In this document: positions 47,615 to 57,871 of the stretch, piece by piece | Position numbering within the stretch: position 1 is the stretch's first letter | How the letters are laid out: each line of letters opens with the position of its first letter | Program-made: the position numbers and the translations under genes | Assembly (NCBI GenBank): GCA_963693085.1 | Contig: OY856410.1 | Span: 1,393,672,863-1,393,736,862 of the forward strand | From: Alisma plantago-aquatica | Lineage: Eukaryota; Streptophyta; Magnoliopsida; Alismatales; Alismataceae | Length of the DNA stretch: 64,000 nt | Direction of reading: 5' to 3' | The notes under the pieces: model-generated | The model's input: only the letters and a program-made list of their open reading frames with translations | What the model was told of the DNA's origin: nothing | The model's database searches: none

Positions 47615-48737
47615 GGAGAAAAGGAGGGGATGGTTAAGCCTTTGGTGTCTCATCGAAGCTTTAGAGCTAATCAATTTCTCATGAGACATCACAACTCCCT
47701 GTTTGGAGATCGTCGTCGTTTCAGGCTTTAAAAGGATGATAGATCGGGCGTTTCTCCTCTGGTGCAAGGAGAAGATCTTGAGATAGCCAGTTTGGTAGAG
47801 TAAAGCATTGGTAATTCAATGCAAAAGAAACGGAGGGGCGAGGTGGAGTGATAAGGGAGAAAACAGTCGTTAAGAGGGAGCACAGCAGCCGTCGGGTCGG
47901 AGAAGACGACCCATGTGCTTGCCCCTCACACGAGCCAACTATTGCGGCCACTGGGTCTCACATTTACGCAGTTCCGGTCTATTTACTTATTGTTTACTAG
48001 TATTATACGATGTCAAAGAATTTGAGAGAGTAAAGGAAAAGTGATTGTTTCCATCATAAAAAGGAGGAAGGTATTAATCTATTAAATGTGTTCCATCGGA
48101 AAAGGAGATAAATTGTAATTATCAAATAGAAATGGTGATTCATTATATAGGCAATTGAATAGCATATTGTTTATAACAATTGATTAGTCAAGTGCATTTA
48201 CGACACATTGACTAGTCCAATAAAATTTCAAATCATTAAGGAGACCATGTAACGTGCTAATATATGAATGATGTTTCTCTGTTTGCGTATGTATTTGACG
48301 ATTCCATCAATGTTGTAAAATTCTAAGACTTTATTAATAAAATCCCTACACTTTCTATCTAATCCCACATTTCTAAAAAGTTACCAACCGTGATTCTAAC
48401 ATCTTCATATGTTTTAGTTTATCTGTTATTGATCGTGCATATCGAACAATTTGAATTAATTCTTAAATTTCTAATTATATAAAATTTATTTCAAACTAAT
48501 ACCAAAGACAATGAGTTTAAACTGGGTCAAGCTAATCCAAAGTGGTTCCTGGTTCATTTAGATTCGGTCAATTATGTATGAAGTGTACTTTTGTGTGCAA
48601 CATTCAGAGCATTTCAAAAGAAATTATAATACAAATTCGATATAAATGGATCAAGGGTTTTGAGCGAGTAAAAAATGATATAGTATAGTTCAAAATAGAA
48701 ATATTGTCCCAAAAAGTACAAAATTCAATATGTTACA

Positions 48738-49570
48738 TAAACAATCTCTTCAACCTAGGAGTCAAGGGAAAGTAGCATAGAACTTTATAAGGAACTCTTT
48801 TCTTTTTAATTCCCATACTTTGCGCACCTTCTACATCACTTTCAGTCTCTTTATATCTAGAAGCATTACAACATGGGCATGAAGTATTATCTGCAAACTC
48901 CTTGCGATACCAAATGCAATCATTTATATAGGCATCAATTTTCTCGTAGTCAAGACCAAGGTCCCTAATTATTTTCCTTACTTCATAGTATGAGCCAGGC
49001 AACGTGTCACCCTCAGGAAGTAAATCCTTCAAAAGTTCAAGCAGCTCAGTAAATGATTTATTGCTCCAATAATTGCTACATTTTATATGGAACAACCTCA
49101 CAACGGTATACAGCTTGGAATACTTCTTATTTCCAAGATACAACTCTTAGGCAGCAATCTCTAACTATGTGTAGAATTTCTCAGCTTCTTCATCGTCAAT
49201 AAATACAAATACATCATCATCATCGTTGTCCATAGTTTCTCAACTATTTTGGACTATGTATGCATCGTACAACATGTCTCTCATATCATCAAATGGCATG
49301 TTGTCATGCATAGAGGAATCTTCCTTGTCATCAGAAGAAGTCTCACCATGAAAAATCCAATCAGTGTAGTTGCTGAAAAAACCATTCCATAACAGGTGCT
49401 CGGTTTTCACTTGACGGTTTTGTCTGTGTATTTAGACACTTTTTACAAGGGCATAAGATAGTATCATTCCTACTTCATTTTTCAAAAGCATCCTCTATGA
49501 ATTTGACTACCCCAGTTAAGTACTTTGTACTGGTCCTGTCTTCCTTAATAATCCAGCTTTTGTCGATCAT
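48738..49570 (-). pseudogene. TNP2-type CACTA transposase, N-terminal part
   Basis: The ATG at 49570 opens MIDKSWIIKEDRTSTKYLTG, and LCPCKKCLN follows after an in-frame TGA: the transposase-associated domain. A frameshift leads into HLLWNGFFSNYTDWIFHGET. After two or three stops the TNP2 N-terminal region reads KYSKLYTVVRLFHIKC, NYWSNKSFTELLELLKDLLP, DYEKIDAYINDCIWYRKEFA, CPCCNASRYKET and finally VLCYFPLTPRLKRLFM. It halts at the LTR insertion and resumes in frame at 34326. The start was chosen because it lies directly before the conserved first domain. Confidence 0.88.
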
Positions 49571-50679
49571 ACTTCCCTAGATAAACGTAAGTAAACACAT
49601 CAATAAAATAAATATATAAATACGTAGAAATTGTTAATCAAATAGAAAGATTTAAAATAATAATAATAATAAAGAAGGTAAAAAAGTATATATAATTAAA
49701 CACAATGAAAAACTAAATATATAGATAAGTAAAAAATCAATAAAGTATAATATCGATCATATTATACATTATATACTACATAATACTTTGACAAGCCATG
49801 AATATATATATTTATCTATGACGTATTGGCAATAAATATAAAAATAGTTTTTTCTTGTTGGTTCATGGCGCTGCCTTTTTTGTTACTTCTAGTGTTCATG
49901 ACGCTGCCTTTTTGTGGTTGTGACCTGAGTTTGTAGGGGCCATTATTTAGTTCGAAAAGGAAAGGTTGTTGTGGAGGGGATAAAAAGAACGATTCACATC
50001 TAGAGAGTATTACTTTCTTTCTGAAAATACATATAGATTTTGGAGTTGTAGTATCTGCTGATAGATAATTACTTGGAGCACTAACACCAAGCTTCCATTC
50101 AACATATAGATACTCCAACGGGGATGAACACCACCATAGATTCGAGGAGCCATCATCAAATGTTTGTACTTCAACAAAGATATTATATTAACTAATATGT
50201 GTACATCAACAAACTTTGCACAAGAAATCAGTAGTTTGTATGATGCTCTAGGAAGTTATCAACTGCATTAGTATAGATATAAATCAATGTGCGTGGAAGA
50301 GTACGGAGAAGCATGGAGAAAAATAGGCTTGATCTCCCAAGAAACTTTTACCCCTCTTTTTTAGAGACAAGATGATGCCTATCTCTTAAATGCAGAGCAC
50401 ATCGCTCATAGTATTGAGACATAAAGATTTGGATTATGATTAAACTAATCTAATTGAATGGACAGTCTCATAGCCTCCGGTTTGAGACAAAAAAGAATTG
50501 TAGATTGTTAATGCATTTACTAATTCATGTAGATGTTCGAAATGACTTTTTTTATACAAAAGGCTACAATATACATATACATGACTTCCAAATAGCATGT
50601 GTGTGCATCAACTGTTCTCTACATATCCAATGCAGTAAAGATGACCAAACACATGTAAAATGAGGTTGGAGGAGTTGAA
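49571..50679. other. AT-rich stretch between CACTA gene and Athila-like element
   Basis: It is probably the CACTA 5' region, but no terminal repeat was found. No gene is recognised. Confidence 0.4.
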
Positions 50680-51003
50680 TGATTCAGCCCTATTTTAGGG
50701 CTTCATCTTGTGTCATATTGCATTTCAATCACATGTATACTTGCTAGATTACATGTTATTTCCCCCAATATGCTTATTTCTATCAAATGCACTTATGGAG
50801 GCTTTTTGCATGTTTTATAGGTACTTTGTCCACTACTCGATGGCATGGAAAGAGGATGGTCCGATCTAGGGTTTCCTCAGGCTTGGAGGAGCCCAAAATG
50901 AGGCCAAAACCACTTCCAACCTATCCCAAGTGGTCAAAGAATGTTTTGAAGAAATACCCTCCATGGATGATCAAGTTTAAAGCTCAAATGCATGGGAGAG
51001 ACA

Positions 51004-51290
51004 CCACCACGACTGTGCTACCCCACCACGGTCGTGGTGGACATGCCCCAAGCACAAAAAATCACTAAAACTCCCAGAAATTGATGAAAATGGCCAAAAC
51101 GACCATGGTGATCAACATGCACGTGGTCATAGATCCCAACCACGACCGTGGTGAGCCCCCACGGCCGTGGCCATCCATGTACATATCCATGTGATCTCCA
51201 CATTTTAATTCCCATGACCTTGCCCATCCACCACGGCCGTGGTCTACCCTACCTACCACGACCGTGGTGACCCACCACAGTCGTGCTACT
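51004..51290. repeat. CCACGACCGTGG palindrome array in Athila-like U3 (5' LTR)
   Basis: At least seven inverted repeats occur in under 300 bp. Examples are CCACCACGGTCGTGGTGG (8-bp arms, 2-bp centre, 51023-51040), CCACGACCGTGG (twice) and CCACGGCCGTGG (twice), plus degraded versions. The array ends about 80 bp before the TATA box. Confidence 0.85.
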
Positions 51291-51362
51291 CACAAAATCC
51301 ACCCATTTTTCCACTACTTTCCCCATTTTACCCCTAACTTAACCCTAGACCCCCTAGACACC

Positions 51363-51370
51363 TATATATA
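51363..51370 (+). promoter_or_regulatory. TATA box of the Athila-like 5' LTR
   Basis: TATATATA in CACCTATATATACC follows the palindrome array. It is the likely core promoter of the element's transcript. Confidence 0.6.
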
Positions 51371-52937
51371 CCTAGGTGGCAGCTGGGGCATGAGGCTAGC
51401 TACCTTCTACCCCTTCCTAGCTCTCCAAATCGCCACCCACTCCATTCCACTCCATATCCACCTCAAATCCACTCCATTTCACCATTTCCACCACATAACC
51501 CCCCATATCTAAGCCTTCCATCCACTTCCTTTCATCATTCCACATCATTTCATCCTTGGAGGAGGGAGGAGGACGTCCTACAGTTGCTATAGAGGAGGAC
51601 TTCTTCATCTACACCGAGCTCCATGGCTTTTTCTACCTCTTTCTTCTCTCTTTTTGTATTTTCCATTTCTATGAGTAGTTAGGCCCCTGTGGGTGGGCTG
51701 TTTGGGGGATATTATGTTACTTTGATACCATGTTGGGGGGAAATGACATGTAAACATTGTAATTCCATTTTTTAATGATTATATTCTTTTTTATCTCATT
51801 CTCCATGGATTGCTTGTTGGTTTGTGTGTGAAATCACTTAGGAATTTAGGCAAATTGCTTATATGTGTGAATTTTGGGATTTGCCCCTAGGTCCAATTCT
51901 TGGATCCCTAGGTTGCCTCCCGTATTCCTACATCCTAATCAATATCCCTAAAACTAAGTGAGAGATCTAAGTAGCTAGATTAGGTAATTCTAGTACAATT
52001 AGCATGGAGCCTTCTCAAGGCTAGAATGTGGGAGAATTGGGGTCCAAAACCCTAATCTCACCTCCCCATTACTACCCTCGGCCCCTAATTGCCCTAGGAA
52101 TGCCCAATCTAGAAACCTAGACTTGATTAGACTCTAATTGAATTGAACCTAACCCCTAACCCAATTGAGCCTCGTAAGGGTAGTAGGGGGTGTTAGGGAC
52201 TAGTTCCCCTATACACAACCTAGCATATCCATGGCCAGTTAGTAGCTTAGGTTAATCCATTAGACTCTAACTTGTTGTTTGGTTTGGATAATATAAATGG
52301 AATCATAATTTTCACATGTCACCCCCCAACTTAAGTGATAAGTTCATACCCCTAAACAGCCCACACATCTCTTCACTGCTTAAAACCCTAGTTATGTGCT
52401 TGCTTAGCTTAGTTAGTTCTTTTCTTGCTTAGTTAGCTTCTTTCCTTGCTCTTGCCTTGTTTATGCTAGTTTAGTTCTTTAATTTCTCTTTTGCTTTTCT
52501 CTTACTTGCCTTAGCATAATTTGTCTTTTCATACCTAGCTTAGTACTTTCTTTCCTGCTTAGTCTTAATCTAGTCTAGGGTTAACGTAGATTCCATTCTC
52601 GCCTTTAATTGCTTACTTGTTCATAATAGTTTAACAATCAAAACAACCTTTAAACCCTTAACCCTAGTCTCTGTAGTAGGAACCCAGCAAAACTAACCTA
52701 GCTCTAGCACCCCCTCTTTTCCCTATGGATCGACCCTATACTTGCCACCTTCCTATACTACTACACGACCCTGTGCGCTTGCGGGTGTAGTTGTTTTAGT
52801 AGAAGTAGGTGTGTTAGTTAGGTTTTTAAATTTTGAAAGCACAATCCCATCTTGTGCATTCCGACCTCGTGGGGCGCAACTAGTTGAGTCAAATCGGATA
52901 GTGTGTTGCACCTCTAGCGGAATCGCACCAAGCTTCC

Positions 52938-52955
52938 TGGTGCCATTGTCGGGGA
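52938..52955 (+). promoter_or_regulatory. Primer binding site, tRNA-Asp type
   Basis: TGGTGCCATTGTCGGGGA matches the usual Athila-type TGGCGCCGTTGYCGGGGA apart from two or three changes. It lies seven bases after the 5' LTR. Confidence 0.75.
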
Positions 52956-53128
52956 CTAGAGCCGTTCGGCCTAGCTAGTTAGTTTTGCTTTGACTTTTCC
53001 TACTGCCCTCATCATTGCTATTCTTTATTCATTATTCTTTGCATTCTTTTTGTATATTGGTTTGCTAACTTGCTTTCTTTTGTTTGGTTGTGCCTTGTGC
53101 ATGTGACAAGCCACTCAGAGAAGACAAG

Positions 53129-53758
53129 ATGGAAGGCCAAAATGCACAAACCCATCCATTTCCTCCACCACCCAACCTCCAAGGCTATCCTAAGCCTTAC
53201 ACACCACCACCACCTCCATTGTCGTAACCTTCCCACCACTTCACTTTCCAACCTCAATTCCCTCCTCCACTACCCTACCTCCAAGGCTATCCTAATCCTT
53301 ACACACTACCACCACCTCCATTGCCACAACCCTCCTACCACTTCACCTTCCAACCTCAATTCATTCTACCACCTCCATCACCAAAACCCTCCCACCAATT
53401 CACCTTCCAACCTTAATGCCCTCCTCCACCTAAAGTCCAATGGCCATCAACATCGATGCCACCACTACAACTATCGCATGCTCCCCCTACTTCCCATGAG
53501 CAAATGGATATGACTGAGACCCCTCTCTTTGGTGCCTATGAAGACCCATTCCTCAAGAGAGAGAAAACCTATGGCATGAGATTTTTGTGGGTCTTAAGGC
53601 TTATTAAGATCTATGATGATGATCCCCAAGGAGAGAGAATTGCTGAAAAAGACTTACGAAGCTCGCATGACCCTTGGGAGGAAGATCAATCAAGGGAAGC
53701 ATTTGAGAGGATTGCTTATGATGGGGGTGCAAACATTTTGTTTTTGGACCATGGTTGA
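53129..53758 (+). pseudogene. Proline-rich frame of the Athila-like element, two stops
   Basis: One frame of 209 codons runs from ATG at 53129 to TGA at 53756-53758, broken by TAA at 53225-53227 and 53414-53416. Residues 11-95 are three decaying repeats of about 33 residues, with GYPKPYTPPPPPL, PSHHFTFQPQFPPPLPYLQ and later variants. A non-repetitive part follows: ETPLFGAYEDPFLKREKTYG and DDDPQGERIAEKDLRSS. It lies directly after the PBS, the usual place for gag, but no capsid domain or zinc knuckle is seen. It may be a degraded gag N-terminus or an element-specific protein. I do not recognise the family. Confidence 0.5.
53160..53420 (+). repeat. About 100-bp tandem repeats encoding the proline-rich stretch
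   Basis: Two full units and one partial unit share CTCCAAGGCTATCCTAAKCC, TTACACACYACCACCACCTC and CACTTCACYTTCCAACCTCA. Confidence 0.75.
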
Positions 53759-54044
53759 TGGTGAAAGAACAACAAGACTGGTTGAAGGCATGAAACTTAG
53801 CGCTTGTGGGAGGCAACCCACATAGGTTTGGGAAATTTTGACCCAACCTTCACTTTTTGATACTTTTGCTTTGCTTTTACACTTTCCAAGAAAACACACA
53901 CACACTTTATGCTTGATGGTTTTTGTTGTTTATGTCATTTTAGGATAGGTACATTGGAAGGAGAGTGATGCATGGATGATATTGACAAGGAGGAGAACAA
54001 AAATGAAGAGAAAATTGCAAATCAGTAGAGAAGCTATGGAAAGG

Positions 54045-54128
54045 ATATCAGCACGGTCGTGCCACACAACACGGCCGTGTTGCATGCATTCCAAAATGGG
54101 CATGGTGCACACCATGGCCGTGGAGGCT
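54045..54128. repeat. Inverted repeats of LTR type in the Athila-like interior
   Basis: GCACGGTCGTGC, ACACGGCCGTGT and CCATGGCCGTGG occur close together. They have the same CGGTCG/CGGCCG core as the LTR array but different arms. Confidence 0.65.
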
Positions 54129-54250
54129 ATCCCCTGTTCAATGGACACATTGGGATCTCTCTCCCCTCTTGGAATTTATCTACCATGACTCCATGCCCTC
54201 TACCCTACCATTCAGAGCTTCTATTTCATGTTGAGGACAACATGGTTTAA

Positions 54251-54263
54251 AAGTTTGGGGTGG
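54251..54263 (+). other. PPT-like motif, internal copy 1
   Basis: AAGTTTGGGGTGG is identical to the terminal PPT but followed by TAGGG and not by the LTR. Confidence 0.6.
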
Positions 54264-55020
54264 TAGGGCAGTAAGCCCCTGTTTACCCCACTTTCTTCTA
54301 TGTTCCTTATTCTAAGTTTTTGCTCAAGATGACTGAACAGTATAACCATCTCTCATATTTTTGCATCCATACTTTGTGTGCTTGTTTTGCATACTTGCAT
54401 GCCATGTAGTTTGCTTCCTTGCTATTTTTGCGTAATTTTCAAAAAAAATTGCTCTTTTTGCCATGCATTGCATATCATGTAGATTTTTGGTAATTCTTGC
54501 ATGTTATAGCTAGTATTTGCTTGTTTAATGCTTTAAGTTCAATAATATAGGTTTAGATGTGATTGGAGGCAACTTGGCACCATTTTGGCCAATTTTGCCC
54601 AAATTTTAGATTTCTTGTCTAAAAGTGTGTTTCTACCCAATCTCTACTTTTTGGATTAAAAATGATGACCTTTGACAAATGCAAGTGACTTATCATTGTT
54701 TATTGCTAAGTGGTATCAATGTCTGACTTTTTACATGTACATCACCTCTCTTATGGTTGTGATTGATTTGGTTGAATTGTGAAGTTGAGCAAGCTTTGAA
54801 CGCTTAGTGTTTGTAGAATCACTTGATTGATATATCAATTTCATCTTGTTCATTCATGTGGTGTGATATCTAGGATGAAGTATTTGATTAATTTTCATGC
54901 ATGATGTCTTATGTGGAGAATCATACCTATCTTTGACCCGACTTTTCACTCACCATCTTCTTACCCCTCCGTCTCATGAAAGGATGCCAAAGTGCACATA
55001 TCAGCCGTGGCCACCTCTAA

Positions 55021-55033
55021 AAGTTTGGGGTGG
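55021..55033 (+). other. PPT-like motif, internal copy 2
   Basis: A second internal AAGTTTGGGGTGG, followed by CCACATC. Confidence 0.6.
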
Positions 55034-55601
55034 CCACATCTCCGTCTCTCCACATCACTCTATCCACCATATGCCCTATCTACACCAAGGGCAAGGGAAA
55101 AAAAAGGATGCTCCTGTTTAAGAGCATTCAAATAAAGAAAAGATGAGTGTGTAAAAACACTCCAAAAATCTTACTGCAACCCTTTCTTCCATTTTCATAC
55201 CCATTGAGCTAAGAAGCATCAAACTTAGCTCATTTTTCCCTTTTCCGCAGCCACGTGGGTCATTTGGTGTGATTTGAAATATAAGATTGAATGCATGAAT
55301 GTGAAACAACACTCCTAGTCATTCTTGATTAACGCCACCATGAAACGGTTTACCCAAAACTTTATGGAAGAAATATGGATAACTTGTGTATTCTATGTGC
55401 TATATTTGAAGTTCATATGCTCCGTGCTCTTTTCATGATTGGTTTGTGAAAACAGAAGAGGAGAGAAGTGAAATGCATGTACTTAGTCATCTTTGATACC
55501 ATTCAACAATAATCACCTTTTACATTGCATTTGTCATGTCTTGACTATGAAAAGTTTGTAGAGAGACTGAGTTGGATCATACTTGAGGACAAGTATGTTT
55601 T

Positions 55602-55614
55602 AAGTTTGGGGTGG
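55602..55614 (+). promoter_or_regulatory. Polypurine tract of the Athila-like element
   Basis: AAGTTTGGGGTGG directly abuts the 3' LTR start TGATTCA. Confidence 0.85.
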
Positions 55615-55939
55615 TGATTCAACCCTATTTTAGGGCTTCATCTTATGTCATATTGCATTTCAATCACATGTATACTTGCTAGATTACATGTTATTTCCCC
55701 CAATATGATTATTTCTATCAAATGCAATTATGGAGGATTTTTGCATGTTTTATAGGTACTTTGTCCACTACTTGATGGCATGGAAAGAGGATGGTCCAAT
55801 CTAGGGTTTCCTCAGGCTTGGAGGAGCCCAAAATGAGGCCAAAACCACTTCCAACCTACCCCAAGTGGTCAAAGAATGTTTTGAAGAAATACCCTCCATG
55901 GATGATCAAGTTTAAAGCTCAAATGCATGGGAGAGACAC

Positions 55940-56225
55940 CACCACGTCCGTGGTACCACACCACGGTCGTGGTGGACGTGCCTCAAGCACAAAAAATCAC
56001 TAAAACTCCCAGAAATTGATGAAAATGGCCAAAACGACCGTGGTGATCAACATGCCCGTGGCCATAGATCCCCTCCACGACCGTGGTGAGCCCCCATGGC
56101 CGTGGACATCCATGTACATATCCATGTGATCTCCACATTTTAATTCCCACGACCGTGCCCATCCACCACGGCCGTGGTCTACCCTATCTACCACGACCGT
56201 GGTGACCCACCACGATCGTGCTACT
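55940..56225. repeat. CCACGACCGTGG palindrome array in Athila-like U3 (3' LTR)
   Basis: It corresponds to 51004-51290. Several modules differ in sequence but stay palindromic, for example CCACGTCCGTGG and CATGGCCGTG. Confidence 0.85.
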
Positions 56226-56297
56226 CACAAAATCCACCCATTTTTTCACTACTTTCCCCATTTTACCCCTAACTTAACCCTAGACCCCCTAGACACC

Positions 56298-56305
56298 TAT
56301 ATATA
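56298..56305 (+). promoter_or_regulatory. TATA box of the Athila-like 3' LTR
   Basis: TATATATA in the same context as the 5' LTR. Confidence 0.55.
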
Positions 56306-57871
56306 CCTAGGTGGCGGCTGGGGCATGAGGCTAGCTACCTTCTATCCCTTCCTAGCTCTCCAAATCTCCACCCACTCCATTCCACTCCATATCCACCTCA
56401 AATCCACTCCATTTCACCATTTCCACCACATAACCCCCCATATCTAAGCCTTCCATCCACTTCCTTTCATCATTCCACATCCTTTCATCCTTGGAGGAGG
56501 GAGGAAGATGTCCTGCATCTGCTGGAGAGGAGGACTTCTTCATCTACATTGAGCTTCATGGCTTCTTCTACCTCTTTCTTCTCTCTTTTTGTATTTTCCA
56601 TTTCTATGAGTAGTTAGGCCCCTGTGGATGGGTTGTTTGGGGGATATTATGTTACTTTGGTACCATGTTGGGGGAAAATGACATGTAAGCGTTGTAATTC
56701 CATTTGTTAATGAGTATATTTTATTTTTATCTCATTCTCCATGGATTGCTTATTGGTTTGTGTGTGAAATCACTTAGGAATTTAGGCAAATTGCTTATAT
56801 GTGTGAATTTTGGGGTTTGCCCCTAGGTCCAATTCTTGGATCCCTAGGTTTCCTCCCATATTCCTACATCCTAATCAATCTCCCTAAACCTAAGTGAGAG
56901 ATCTAAGTACCTAGATTAGGTAATTCTAGTGCAATTAGCATGGAGCCTTCTTAAGGCTAGAATGTGGGGGAATTGGGGTCCAAAACCCTAATCTCACCTC
57001 CCCATTACTACCCTCGGCCCCTAATTGCCCTAGGAATGCCCAAACTAGAAACCTAGACTTTATTAGATTCTAATTGAATTGAACCTAACCCCTAACCCAA
57101 TTGAGCCTCGTAAGGGTAGTAGGGGGTGTTAGGGACTAGTTCCCCTATACACAACCTAGCATATCCATGGCCAGTTAGTAGCTTAGGTTAATCCATTAGG
57201 ATCTAAATTGTTGTTTGGTTTGGATAATATAAATGGAATCATAATGTTCACATTTCACCCCCCAACTTAAGTGATAAGTTCATATCCCTAAACAGCCCAC
57301 ACATCTCTTTACTGCTTAAAACCCTAGTTATGTGCTTGCTTAGCTTAGTTAGTTCTTTTCTTGCTTAGTTAGCTTCTTGCCTTGCTCTTGCCTTGTTTAT
57401 GCTAGTTTAGTTCTTTAATTGCTCTTTTGCTTTTCTCTTGCTTGCCTTAGCATAATTTGTCTTTTCATACCTAGCTTAGTACTTTCTTTCCTGCTTAGTC
57501 TTAATCTAGTCTAGGGTTAACGTAGATTTCATTCTTGCCTTTAATTGCTTGCTTGTTCATAATAGTTTAACAATCAAAACAACCTTTAAACCCTTAACCC
57601 TAGTCTCTGCAGTAGGAACCCAGCAAAACTAACCTAGCTCTAGCGCCCCCTCTTTTCCCTGTGGATCGACCCTATACTTGCCACCTTCTTATACTACAAC
57701 ACGACCCCGTGCGCTTGCGGGTGTAGTTGTTTTAGTAGAAGTAGGTGTGTTAGTTAGGTTTATAAATTTTGAAAGCACAATCCCATCCCATGCATTCTGA
57801 CCTCGTGGGGTGCATCTAGTCGAGTCAAATCGGCTAGTGTGTTGCACCTCTAGCAGAATCGCACCATTGAA

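Larger units (their letters stand above)
45998..48253 (-). repeat. 1128-bp tandem duplication inside LTR 3
   Basis: Copy A (45998-47125) and copy B (47126-48253) are direct repeats. The junction AACGTGGGCGAGG joins the copy end (AACGTG) to the copy start (GTGGACGAGG) through a GTG microhomology. Each copy holds a GC-rich core and a TATA box (46478-46486 and 47606-47614). The two differ by scattered substitutions. Confidence 0.9.
34327..48737 (-). mobile_element. LARD-like LTR element in LTR-int-LTR-int-LTR array
   Basis: Three LTRs (3.6, 3.6 and 4.7 kb) alternate with two about 1.24-kb interiors, all minus strand, within a single TAAAC target duplication. Each interior has a tRNA-Met PBS at one end and a purine tract at the other, but no gag or pol. 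That is the make-up of a large retrotransposon derivative that would have to be moved by a partner's proteins. The purine tract preceded by GGGGATGAAATC and the TGTAACA start look like Ty3/Gypsy elements, but with no coding sequence this assignment is tentative. One duplication around three LTRs implies one insertion, later enlarged by unequal recombination between LTRs. Confidence 0.9.
44008..48737 (-). repeat. LTR 3 (4730 bp), terminal 5' LTR with internal duplication
   Basis: It has the same ends as the other LTRs but is 1.13 kb longer because of the tandem duplication at 45998-48253. Without it the length would be about 3.6 kb. Confidence 0.9.
28712..49570 (-). mobile_element. CACTA (En/Spm) DNA transposon, two genes, interrupted by LTR elements
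   Basis: Both CACTA genes are present on the minus strand in the usual order. A TNP2-type transposase comes first (49570 down to 31625, split by the 34327-48737 insertion). A Transposase_24-type second gene follows (31334 down to about 28712). Many introns keep GT-AG borders, but stops and at least one frameshift occur in both genes. The limits given are those of the coding parts. The terminal CACTA/TAGTG repeats and 3-bp target duplications were not identified, so the true ends lie outside these coordinates. Confidence 0.85.
50680..52930 (+). repeat. 5' LTR of the Athila-like element
   Basis: TG...CA ends. It contains the inverted-repeat array at about 51004-51290, a TATA box at 51363-51370 and a stretch rich in CTTGCTTAG-like words at about 52390-52570. 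It aligns along its length with 55615-57866. Confidence 0.92.
50680..57866 (+). mobile_element. Athila-like non-autonomous LTR retrotransposon, structurally complete
   Basis: A 7187-bp element lies between perfect target duplications TTGAA (50675-50679 and 57867-57871). Its LTRs are nearly identical in length (2251 and 2252 bp), beginning TGATTCA and ending TCGCACCA. A tRNA-Asp-type PBS and an AAGTTTGGGGTGG purine tract border a 2684-bp interior. That primer choice and PPT are typical of the Athila lineage of Ty3/Gypsy elements. No protease, reverse transcriptase or integrase is encoded, so movement would depend on a partner. The two LTRs differ by scattered changes, indicating moderate age. 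Confidence 0.88.
55615..57866 (+). repeat. 3' LTR of the Athila-like element
   Basis: It has the same ends and order as the 5' LTR, with a palindrome array at about 55940-56225 and a TATA box at 56298-56305. The downstream flank TTGAA completes the target duplication. Confidence 0.92.

Noticed and set aside
51018..51259. Histidine/glycine/tryptophan-rich frames over the Athila-like palindrome array
   Set aside because: They arise from translating CCACGG/CGTGG repeats and occur on both strands, so not coding.
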